A stretch of 64,000 bases of DNA, taken from NCBI GenBank assembly GCA_026000945.1, contig BNZI01000003.1, positions 18,058 to 82,057 on the forward strand. The letters run 5' to 3'. The position numbers and the translations under genes are program-made. Position 1 is the stretch's first letter. The number at the start of each line of letters is the position of its first letter. The stretch is from Clostridia bacterium (GTDB taxonomy: Bacteria > Bacillota > Clostridia > Lachnospirales > Lachnospiraceae). Positions 36,714-44,754 of the stretch are shown one piece after another. The notes beneath the pieces were generated by a model. That model was given only the letters and a program-made list of their open reading frames with translations. It did not search any database and had not been told where the DNA came from.

Positions 36714-36975
36714 TTCTAGACGCATGCTGACACTAGCCGGAATGCTCGGATTTTGAGTAGATTTTCATTAGGCAAGGCAGATTTTTGTAAACATACACAC
36801 GTATTTCAAGAAAATTTAAGAGTTTGTTCATGATCTTAGAGTGAAAAGAATTTTGTGCATAGTATTTCCTACATGAAAAGATGTGTCAGGAATACTAGCG
36901 TATTTCAAGAAATCTTCCACCTAGGAGGAAAATAGACTGAATATTCTCCCATTATATGAAAAAAGTTGGAGTATA
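36714..36975. repeat. decayed element mixture in the MBL-DUF969 gap
   Basis: The first half matches family 1 (TAGATTTTCATTAGGCAAGGC...TTTTTGTAAACATAC...TATTTCAAGAAAATTAAGAG). The second half is a family-2 copy with core AATACTAGCGTATTTCAAG at 36891 and a flanking TCCTACATGAAAAGATGTGTC. No ends are intact. With the terminator at 36997-37092 this accounts for the 448-bp gap. Confidence 0.55.
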
Positions 36976-36996
36976 ACCTAGATTATTTTATCAATA

Positions 36997-37092
36997 AAAG
37001 CCCGCCTCCCATTTAAACTGCACTCTAAAAGTTAGACATGTGATCGTGATAACATAAACATATCAGTACAGTTCAATAAGAGGCGGGCTTTT
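36997..37092 (-). terminator. large stem-loop terminator of the MBL gene
   Basis: Perfect 13-bp outer arms AAAAGCCCGCCTC (36997-37009) and GAGGCGGGCTTTT (37080-37092), with an inner AAACTGCAC/GTACAGTTC pairing and about 45 nt of unpaired sequence in the centre. On the minus strand it starts at the MBL stop codon and ends in TTTTATT. The loop is much longer than in usual terminators. Confidence 0.65.
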
Positions 37093-37748
37093 TACGTCAC
37101 CCTATGCCGTCTTCTTTCATGATCTACCGCCGGATTGTGTATCCGCTCATATGCAATGGTCGTAGAATCGTCATGTCCAGGATAAACTTGCACTTCTTCT
37201 GGCAGAATAAGTAATTTATTCATGATAGAATCCAAAATGTCCTTTGTGCTAGATGTCGGCAAATCCGTCCTTCCCAAAGAACCTAAAAAAAGCGTATCTC
37301 CGCTAATTAAAACTTGCTCATCTTCAACGTAATAGCACACACTACCAGCAGTATGTCCCGGCGTAGTAATCACCTTAATCGTAAAATCTGCTAGGCTCAG
37401 TACTTCTTCATCTTTTACCCAATGATCCGCCACAATATGAATCCCTAAGGCAGGATCACTAAAATTCCAATCTGAGCGTGTCAAAAGTTCCGCTTCATCT
37501 TCACCTGCAAAAATCGGCAAATGAAATTTCTCTTGTAAAGCAGGTACTGCCATGATATGATCTGAATGCCCATGGGTCAACAAAATTGCTTCGGGCTTTA
37601 AGCCTAATTTCGTCCACTCTTTCTCTATCATTTCCGGTGTGTCTCCCGGATCTATAATCACTGCTTTCTTACTTTCTTCATGATATAAGATATAACAATT
37701 GGTGAACAAATAGCCCACTTGTATTCTTTTTATTTTCAATTTTTTCAT
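37092..37748 (-). CDS. MBL-fold metallo-hydrolase (glyoxalase II-like)
   Basis: 218 residues from the ATG at 37748, the family start (MKKLKIKRIQVG); an upstream ATG at 37793 lies inside a repeat element. Metal motif THGHSDH with H59, H61, D63 and H64, then TTPGHTAGS and a later GDTLF and PGHD. A hydroxyacylglutathione-hydrolase-like or persulfide-dioxygenase-like activity is possible; the substrate is unknown. It follows rel on the same strand with a repeat copy between them. Confidence 0.9.
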   Translation of the reverse strand: MKKLKIKRIQVGYLFTNCYILYHEESKKAVIIDPGDTPEMIEKEWTKLGLKPEAILLTHGHSDHIMAVPALQEKFHLPIFAGEDEAELLTRSDWNFSDPALGIHIVADHWVKDEEVLSLADFTIKVITTPGHTAGSVCYYVEDEQVLISGDTLFLGSLGRTDLPTSSTKDILDSIMNKLLILPEEVQVYPGHDDSTTIAYERIHNPAVDHERRRHRVT

Positions 37749-37769
37749 TTTTGATCTGTTCTCCCTCTT

Positions 37770-37913
37770 AGAACCTGTCTCATACCATCTCACTCACAAT
37801 AGAATCTTGACTCTATTTTTGTAATATGTTCAACATACCTAAACTATATCTTTATCTCTTAGCAAAAATATCTTCAAAATTTTTCTTCTTCGGAGATTTT
37901 AAACAAGCTCTTA
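37770..37913. repeat. family-2 copy between rel and the MBL gene
   Basis: Degenerate inverted ends: AGAACCTGTCTCATACCATCTC on one side (shown in part: GAACCTGTCTCATA from 37771) and GATTTTAAACAAGCTCTTA on the other. The rel stop codon falls within the right end, so the element sits exactly at the gene's 3' terminus. Confidence 0.5.
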
Positions 37914-40232
37914 ACCTGTTTTTCTTTCGATATCCACAATACTTTCAATTTGCCTCAATTTAGAAATTAACTGTTCTAAGATATTTTTTCCGCTAATAAA
38001 AAAAGATAAGGTCATGGTTGCTTGTCCCTGTTTATTGATTCTGCTATCCATCGTACAAAGTTCTATCTTCTGTTTATCAAATAAATGGGATACATCTGCA
38101 AAAAGTCCCATACGCTGATAAGCAAAAATAGAGATTTTCGCTAAATGCTTATGCTGATTTTTTTCTCCCTGCACTAACTTTTTTTCTTCCCATTCCGCAT
38201 CAATTAAACGCTCACTCTCTTCCGGAGATAAATGAATAATATTAATACAGTCCGTGCGATGAACCGAAATGCCCCTGCCTCTCGTCACAAAACCTACAAT
38301 TTCATCGCCTGGTACAGGATTACAGCATTTAGAAAAATGTACTGCCAAATCATGCACTCCCTTAACCAATATTCCATTTTTAGATTTCGGCGCAGAGATT
38401 TTTTCTTTATTTTCTGCTACAGATTGTAAAATATCCGCATCTAATTTCTTTTTCTTTTCGTTTTTTTTCTTTTCTTCCAAAAGACGGTTAACAATTTGAC
38501 CTTCTTTTAAACCACCATGTCCTAAACCGGATAATACAGATTCCCAATCCTGAAATCCGTATTTTTGCATGACTTTTGCCTCATAATCTGCTTTAAGCAA
38601 ATCAGATAAAATAAGATTTTTTCCTTTGCAGTATTTTTCTAGTAAATCTTTTCCCCGCAAAATATTTTCTTCTTTAAATTCTGTTTTAAACCAATGCATA
38701 ATCTTATGCTTGGCTTGTGTACTTTTTACAACATTTAGCCAATCTCTGCTAGGTCCTTTGGTGTTGTGCGAAGTAAGGATCTCTATGCGATCTCCGTTTT
38801 GAACGACGGTTTCAATCGGCACTAGTTTTCCATTGACCCTTGCCCCTACCATTTTATTTCCTACCGCACTGTGTATACTATAGGCAAAATCAATGGTTGT
38901 AGAACCTGCTGGCAAATTTTTCACATCACCACAAGGAGTAAAACAATAAATATTATCTGCAAATAAATCCAATTCTTCTTTGAGTTCTGTCAAATATTCT
39001 TCATTATCTTCAATATCCTGCTGTAATTCTAAAATTGTCCTTAGCCAATGCGCTTTTTTTTGCTCCGCTTGCTCGGCAATTTGCCCCGAACCACTTTCTT
39101 TATATTGCCAATGTGCTGCTATACCATATTCAGCAACCTTATGCATTTCCTGTGTACGGATTTGCACTTCAAATAGTCTTCCATTTTTATCTAATACGCT
39201 AGTATGCAAAGATTGGTAATTATTTAATTTCGGCATGGAAATATAGTCCTTAAATCGTCCGGCAACTGATTTATATAATTCATGGATCAAACCCAAAGCA
39301 CGGTAACATTCATTTTTTGTTTTCTTTGCCGTTTCTTCCGGATCTTCTTCGCCATCTGGGTCTTCAACCAAAATCCGGACGGCAAATAAATCATGAATTT
39401 CTTCTAATTTTTTATTTTGATTTAACATCTTTTTATAAATGCTGAAAAAATGCTTAAATCTACCTTGTACCTGCACTTTTAAGTTTTTTTTCTGAAAATA
39501 GTCTGTAATTTCTTCTACAATATGCGCAATAAATTCCTGTCTTTCTGATTTACGCAAGTTAATTTTATCTACCAAACTATAGTATACATCTGGATGAAGA
39601 TATTTTAACGATAAATCATCTAATTCTACTTTAATTTTGGCAATACCCAAACGATGGGCAATCGGGGCATAAATCTCCATCGTTTCTTTTGCTTTTTCCT
39701 TTTGTTTTGCCTCTGTCATATATTTTAAGGTGCGCATATTATGCAAACGGTCTGCTAATTTCACCATAATTACACGAATATCTTTAGACATTGCTAGAAA
39801 CATTTTACGCAAATTTTCTGCTTGATTATCCATCTTATCCATGGAAATATGCGTAAGCTTCGTCACACCATCTACCAAAATAGCAATTTCTTTACCAAAT
39901 TCTTTTTGAATATCCGATAAAGTAACATAAGTATCTTCTACCGCATCATGTAAAAGAGCAGCAGCAAGAGTTTCTTTATCCATTTTTAAATCCGTTAAAA
40001 GCAAAGCAACACAAAGTGGATGAATAATATAGGATTCCCCTGATTTCCTTTGTTGGCCAATATGCGCTTTTTTTGCTACATCATAGGCTTTTTCAATCAA
40101 TGCCATATCCTCTGACGGATGATAAGCTAAAATATTCTCTACTAATTGCCGGTACAAAACTTCCGGATCGGTAAAATCTTTGGGAATACCGCAAACTTCC
40201 ATTTCTTCATCTTTTTTGATTTGCTCCACCAT
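37911..40232 (-). CDS. rel: bifunctional (p)ppGpp synthetase/hydrolase Rel
   Basis: Long RSH enzyme that makes and degrades the stringent alarmone. 773 residues. HD hydrolase residues H71, H95 and D96 (HDAVED), a synthetase domain around 240-350 including GRFKHFFSIYKKM and YQSLHTSV, a TGS domain near 430-490, the conserved cysteine pair HFSKCCNPVPGDEIVGF and a C-terminal ACT domain. Both activities therefore look intact. It follows apt by 5 nt, in a ligA-apt-rel run. Confidence 0.97.
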   Translation of the reverse strand: MVEQIKKDEEMEVCGIPKDFTDPEVLYRQLVENILAYHPSEDMALIEKAYDVAKKAHIGQQRKSGESYIIHPLCVALLLTDLKMDKETLAAALLHDAVEDTYVTLSDIQKEFGKEIAILVDGVTKLTHISMDKMDNQAENLRKMFLAMSKDIRVIMVKLADRLHNMRTLKYMTEAKQKEKAKETMEIYAPIAHRLGIAKIKVELDDLSLKYLHPDVYYSLVDKINLRKSERQEFIAHIVEEITDYFQKKNLKVQVQGRFKHFFSIYKKMLNQNKKLEEIHDLFAVRILVEDPDGEEDPEETAKKTKNECYRALGLIHELYKSVAGRFKDYISMPKLNNYQSLHTSVLDKNGRLFEVQIRTQEMHKVAEYGIAAHWQYKESGSGQIAEQAEQKKAHWLRTILELQQDIEDNEEYLTELKEELDLFADNIYCFTPCGDVKNLPAGSTTIDFAYSIHSAVGNKMVGARVNGKLVPIETVVQNGDRIEILTSHNTKGPSRDWLNVVKSTQAKHKIMHWFKTEFKEENILRGKDLLEKYCKGKNLILSDLLKADYEAKVMQKYGFQDWESVLSGLGHGGLKEGQIVNRLLEEKKKNEKKKKLDADILQSVAENKEKISAPKSKNGILVKGVHDLAVHFSKCCNPVPGDEIVGFVTRGRGISVHRTDCINIIHLSPEESERLIDAEWEEKKLVQGEKNQHKHLAKISIFAYQRMGLFADVSHLFDKQKIELCTMDSRINKQGQATMTLSFFISGKNILEQLISKLRQIESIVDIERKTG

Positions 40233-40237
40233 ATCAG

Positions 40238-40762
40238 TTATTCCCCTTCATAAACAATAATCGAATCTACGGCATAATTCTTTAGTTTTTCCCTCCCTTT
40301 TAATCCGATTAACTCAATTAAACAAGAGATTTTAACCACTTCTCCGCCTAAACCTTCTACCAAACGGACGATCGCTTCTAAAGTTCCTCCTGTTGCTAGT
40401 AAATCATCAATAATTACTACTTTGTCACCTTTTTTTATGGTGTCTGCATGAATTTCTAATACTCCCTTTCCATATTCCAAGTCATATTCCACGGAAACTG
40501 TTTTTGCCGGTAGCTTTCCTTTTTTACGCACAGGAATAAAAGGCTTATATTCTAAATACGCCAAAGGCACACCAAAAATAAATCCTCTAGATTCTGGTCC
40601 TAGAATCAAATCATAGTCTAAACCTGAAATGCTTTTTCTCATCTCATCTACAGCCAAGCGCAAACCTTGTGCATCTTGTAAAATTGTCGTAATATCTCTA
40701 AATAAAATTCCTTCTTTTGGAAAATTGTCTACATTTCTTACGTATTGCTTTAACTCTTCCAT
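40238..40762 (-). CDS. apt: adenine phosphoribosyltransferase
   Basis: Salvages adenine to AMP with PRPP. 174 residues from the ATG at 40762 (GGAGAGAGGA directly upstream; the ATG at 40780 lies within the ligA end). FPKEGILFRDIT near the N-terminus and the PRPP motif VVIIDDLLATGGT at about 119-131 identify it. Its position between ligA and rel is common in clostridia (apt-rel). Confidence 0.96.
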   Translation of the reverse strand: MEELKQYVRNVDNFPKEGILFRDITTILQDAQGLRLAVDEMRKSISGLDYDLILGPESRGFIFGVPLAYLEYKPFIPVRKKGKLPAKTVSVEYDLEYGKGVLEIHADTIKKGDKVVIIDDLLATGGTLEAIVRLVEGLGGEVVKISCLIELIGLKGREKLKNYAVDSIIVYEGE

Positions 40763-40776
40763 TCCTCTCTCCTTCA

Positions 40777-42762
40777 TCACGTATCTAATCGCAATTCCAC
40801 ATTTCCCAATGCGATCAACTCATCCTCTGAAATAATAGAAATTCCCAGTTCTTTTGCTTTTTTATTTTTACCAGACGAACTAGTTTGGTCATTGTTTACT
40901 AAATATGTGCTTTGCTGGCTGATAGCAGAAGATACTTTCCCGCCTCGTTCCTCTATCCATTCCTGTAAAACTTTTCGATTATTAAATTGTTTCACTTTTC
41001 CGGTAATAACAAAAACTTTCTCTTGAAAAATTTCTGCCTTTGCTCCTTTTTCCGGTACTTCTATTTTTAATTTTGCATAAAGAGTATCTGCTTGTAAAGT
41101 ATTTTTTTTATTTTGAAAAAAATCGACAATATTTTGTGCTAATATTTCTCCAATTCCATGTAAATTAACAAAGTCTTCTACGCAAGCTACTTTAATCTTC
41201 TGATAATCGTAATCAAACGCTTTACAAAGTATTTTTGCTGTAGACAAACCCACGCCACTAATACCCAAAGCATAAAGGAAACGAGGTAAAGTTGTTTTCG
41301 CTGCGTTTTGGATTGCTGTTTTTAAATTTTCAGAGCTTTTTTCTCCCCAGCCGTCCAAACTTTCTAAAACTTGAAATGTTCTATCATTTAAAGAAAATAA
41401 ATCTGAAAAATCTTGAAGTAAGCCTTCTTTAATCATTTTTTCTAAGGTATTTTCTGATAAGCCCTCTATATTCAAAGCATCCCTACTAACCAAATGGGAA
41501 AATCCTTTGATTTTTTTTGCTGGACAAAGAGAATTTGGGCAGCGTAAAGATTGTATTTCATTATTTTCTTGTATGATTAGTTTTTCTTCGCATATTGGAC
41601 AAATCTCGGGAATTTGTAGATTATCTGATTTTGTATGATTTTGTGCAATTTGTGGAATGATCATATTGGCTTTGTAAACGCTTAATATATCCCCTATGCC
41701 TAATTGAAGATGTTTTACTGTACTCAGATTATGCACACTAGCACGGCTTACCGTAGTTCCTTCCAACTCTATCGCTTCAAAAATGGCGACAGGATTAATC
41801 AAACCTGTGCGAGAAGCACTCCATTCAATTTCTAAAAGTCTAGTTTTTCTGACCTCATCCGTCCATTTAAAAGCAATAGAATCCTTAGGAAACTTAGAAG
41901 TACTACCCAAACTTTGACTATATGCCAAATCATCAAAAGCTAGTACTAATCCATCTGATGGATAATCATAGGGAGGGTTTTCTTGCAACTTTATCTGAAA
42001 TAATTCGATAATTTCTTTTAAGTTCTCTTGTCGCACTCGATGATATTCTACCACGGAAAATCCTTGCCCACTCAGCCAATCTAATTGCTGTTTTCGGGAA
42101 AAAAAATCCACTCCCTCTGCTTTTACCAAAGTAAAGGCATGGAACTGGACACCTCGCCTAGCAACAATTTGATTATTTAATTGCCTCACCGTTCCGCTAC
42201 ATAAATTTCTTGGGTTTTTATATTTAGCAGCTACATCATCTAAATTTTGATTAATTCGTTCAAATTCAGAATAAGAAATAATGGCTTCTCCCCGCAGTAC
42301 CAAATGTTCCTGAAAAGGAATTTGCAAAGGAATATTTGCAAATACAGATACATTATGGCTAACCACTTCTCCGATTTCCCCATTTCCCCGTGTAATTGCT
42401 TTTTCTAAAGATCCGTTGGAATACGTCAAGACAATCGTCAGACCATCCAATTTCCACGACAAAATCCCCTCTTGCTCGCCCAGCCAAGCAAGCAACTCCT
42501 CTTGTTCTTTTGTTTTATCTAAAGAAAGCATAGGCACTTCATGGCGTTCTTTCACCAATTCATCTACTGCTTGATAACCAACTTGGCAGCTTGGACTATT
42601 TGCTAAGACAATACCCGTTTTTTTTTCCAATTCTTCTAATTCGGCAATTTTTTGATCATACTCATAGTTGCTCATCTTTTCTGTATTATCCTGATAGTAC
42701 GCCTGAGATGCCTGATTGAGGTCATGAATTAATTTGCGCATACGTAAAGTCTTTTCTCTCAA
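40777..42762 (-). CDS. ligA: NAD-dependent DNA ligase
   Basis: Essential ligase sealing nicks with NAD+. 661 residues. The adenylated lysine is K104 in KLDG, later motifs (RGNGEIGEVVSHN, GEAIIS, FKW) are present, then the OB fold, the zinc module CPICE...RCPNSLCP, helix-hairpin-helix repeats and a C-terminal BRCT domain. Overlaps rluF by 4 nt upstream and is followed closely by apt. Confidence 0.97.
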   Translation of the reverse strand: MREKTLRMRKLIHDLNQASQAYYQDNTEKMSNYEYDQKIAELEELEKKTGIVLANSPSCQVGYQAVDELVKERHEVPMLSLDKTKEQEELLAWLGEQEGILSWKLDGLTIVLTYSNGSLEKAITRGNGEIGEVVSHNVSVFANIPLQIPFQEHLVLRGEAIISYSEFERINQNLDDVAAKYKNPRNLCSGTVRQLNNQIVARRGVQFHAFTLVKAEGVDFFSRKQQLDWLSGQGFSVVEYHRVRQENLKEIIELFQIKLQENPPYDYPSDGLVLAFDDLAYSQSLGSTSKFPKDSIAFKWTDEVRKTRLLEIEWSASRTGLINPVAIFEAIELEGTTVSRASVHNLSTVKHLQLGIGDILSVYKANMIIPQIAQNHTKSDNLQIPEICPICEEKLIIQENNEIQSLRCPNSLCPAKKIKGFSHLVSRDALNIEGLSENTLEKMIKEGLLQDFSDLFSLNDRTFQVLESLDGWGEKSSENLKTAIQNAAKTTLPRFLYALGISGVGLSTAKILCKAFDYDYQKIKVACVEDFVNLHGIGEILAQNIVDFFQNKKNTLQADTLYAKLKIEVPEKGAKAEIFQEKVFVITGKVKQFNNRKVLQEWIEERGGKVSSAISQQSTYLVNNDQTSSSGKNKKAKELGISIISEDELIALGNVELRLDT

Positions 42763-43490
42763 TTTATTCTCTCCTTTGCCGGTCGGTTATCCGATGAAGT
42801 CAGCAACTGTTTCAATTTTCTTTCCTCTTGCTTGGTTAAATTTCTATACTCCCCTTCTTCTAAATTTCCTAAAGTAACATGCATAATGCGCAAACGTTTC
42901 AATTCACTAACCCGATATCCAAAATATTCACACATCCTACGGATCTGCCGGTTTAAACCCTGCACCAATATAATGTGAAACACAGTATTTGATTTTTGAA
43001 TGATTTTACACGGCTTAGTCAACTGACCCAAAATAGGTAAACCTTGTTCCATCGCTTTTTTATGTTCCTGACGCAAAGGGCGGTTGATTTTTACACGATA
43101 CTCTTTTTCATGCAAATTTCCTGCACGCAAAATTTTATTCACTAAATCTCCTTGGTTTGTCATCAACAATAAGCCTGTAGAATCTTTATCTAAACGTCCG
43201 ATTGGATAAATCCTTTTCGGATAATCCAAAAAATCAATGATGTTATCTCCCTCATTTTTAGCCGAAGTACAAAGGATTCCTTTTGGTTTATTCACTGCCA
43301 AAAGCAAAGGTGTTTCTTCTTTTGGGATTAAACGATGGTCAAAAAAAATCTTTTCATTTCCTTGAACAAATTGTCCCAAAACGCCAACTTCTCCATCCCT
43401 ACCTACACAAATTCTTCCAGCAGTAATGAAACGATCCGCTTCCCGGCGAGAACAAAAACCAATAGAAGATAAATACTGATTCAAACGCAT
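42759..43490 (-). CDS. rluF: 23S rRNA pseudouridine synthase (RluF/RluB-like)
   Basis: 243 residues: S4 RNA-binding domain at 1-50 (MRLNQYLSSIGFCSRREADRF), catalytic aspartate D101 in GRLDKDSTGLLL, and the GLNRQIRRMCEYFGY segment near 180. The RIMHVTLGNLEEGEYRNL tail is closer to RluF than to RluB, so 23S U2604 is the likely target, without proof. It heads the ligA-apt-rel run and overlaps ligA by 4 nt. Confidence 0.9.
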   Translation of the reverse strand: MRLNQYLSSIGFCSRREADRFITAGRICVGRDGEVGVLGQFVQGNEKIFFDHRLIPKEETPLLLAVNKPKGILCTSAKNEGDNIIDFLDYPKRIYPIGRLDKDSTGLLLMTNQGDLVNKILRAGNLHEKEYRVKINRPLRQEHKKAMEQGLPILGQLTKPCKIIQKSNTVFHIILVQGLNRQIRRMCEYFGYRVSELKRLRIMHVTLGNLEEGEYRNLTKQEERKLKQLLTSSDNRPAKERIN

Positions 43491-43531
43491 GATTGATACC
43501 TCTTGTCCTAAATTCTACCTTTATTTTACTT

Positions 43532-43696
43532 TGAGAGCATGTTCACACTACCGCAGGGCATCCCATTTTTGGGTGGATTTTGTGCTAGTCTGCGTTAATT
43601 TTTTTGAAATACGTATGCTTGTCTACAAAATTTGCCTTGCGAGGCGGAAAATCTACTCAAAATCTAGATATTTCGTATAGTGTGAACGCATCCCTA
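43532..43696. mobile_element. family-1 MITE-like element, short form (165 bp)
   Basis: Left end AGAGCATGTTCACACTACCG and right end ...ATAGTGTGAACGCATCCCTA are imperfect inverses. It has both terminal domains of the longer copies (the GGGTGGATTTTGTGCTA left block and the TTTGCCTTGCGAGGCGGAAA right block) but lacks the central family-2 module. Its right end lies 5 nt from the queA stop codon. Confidence 0.75.
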
Positions 43697-43701
43697 ATCT
43701 A

Positions 43702-44754
43702 TTACGATTTTTTTAAATCTGCAATATACATTGCATCCCCAAAAGAAAAAAAACGGTATTTTTCTTTAATCGCTTCTTCATAAGCCTTAAATAAATTTTC
43801 TTTTCCCGCCAACGCACTAACTAACATCAACAACGTAGATTGAGGCAGATGAAAATTGGTAATTAAAGCATCAATGGCACAAAAAGTATATCCAGGATAA
43901 ATAAAAATATCGGTTTCACCTGTTTTCGGACAAACCAAACCATCTTGACCTACAACGGACTCTAAGGTACGACAAGTAGTCGTACCTACGGCAATTACTT
44001 TTTTCTTTTTTTCTTTTGCCAAATTAATTTTTTTCGCTTCTTGTGGTGTTAAGACAAAACTTTCTTTATGCATATGATGTTCAGAAACATTTTTTACTTT
44101 TACTGGCCGGAAAGTACCCAGTCCCACATGTAAAGTCACATAGGCAATTTCCACTCCGTGATCTCGTATTTTTTTTAATAGTTCTTCTGTAAAATGCAAA
44201 CCCGCTGTAGGTGCTGCCGCCGAACCATTATCTTTAGCATAAACAGTTTGATAACGTTCTTTATCTGTTAAAGGAGTGAAAATATAAGGAGGTAAAGGCA
44301 TTTGCCCTAAGCGTTCCAAAACTTCTAAAAAAATCCCTGAATAAATAAAATGCACCATTCGGCTTCCTTCTGAATCAATATCCAAAATCTCTGCCCTTAG
44401 CTCCTCTTTTCCTCTCTCATCAAAAAATGAGAAAATATCTCCTACTTTCGCTTTTTTCCCTGGTTTAACCAAACATTCCCATATATCTCCAACTTGCTCT
44501 TTTAGTAAAAGAAATTCTACTTTAGCCTGAGTTGCTTGCTTTCGTCCAAATAAACGGGCAGGAATAACCCTTGTATTATTCAAGACCAAACAATCTCCCT
44601 CTGAAAATTGTTCAATCACTTGATAAAAATTTTGATGCCTGATTTCTCCTGTATTCTTATCTAACAAAAGTAAACGAGACTCATCCCGTTTCTCTAAGGG
44701 GCTTTGCGCAATCAACTTGGCTGGCAGCAAAAAATCAAAATCGCTAGTATTCAT
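43702..44754 (-). CDS. queA: tRNA preQ1(34) S-adenosylmethionine ribosyltransferase-isomerase
   Basis: Transfers and isomerises the SAM ribosyl group onto preQ1 in tRNA, giving epoxyqueuosine. 350 residues, family length. [28 protein letters not shown] start, [13 protein letters not shown] at about 178-190 and the TTCRTLESV and [15 protein letters not shown] motifs. Its ATG directly follows the TAA of the 909-residue gene with no spacer. No tgt or queuosine partner is in the window. Confidence 0.97.
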   Translation of the reverse strand: MNTSDFDFLLPAKLIAQSPLEKRDESRLLLLDKNTGEIRHQNFYQVIEQFSEGDCLVLNNTRVIPARLFGRKQATQAKVEFLLLKEQVGDIWECLVKPGKKAKVGDIFSFFDERGKEELRAEILDIDSEGSRMVHFIYSGIFLEVLERLGQMPLPPYIFTPLTDKERYQTVYAKDNGSAAAPTAGLHFTEELLKKIRDHGVEIAYVTLHVGLGTFRPVKVKNVSEHHMHKESFVLTPQEAKKINLAKEKKKKVIAVGTTTCRTLESVVGQDGLVCPKTGETDIFIYPGYTFCAIDALITNFHLPQSTLLMLVSALAGKENLFKAYEEAIKEKYRFFSFGDAMYIADLKKS

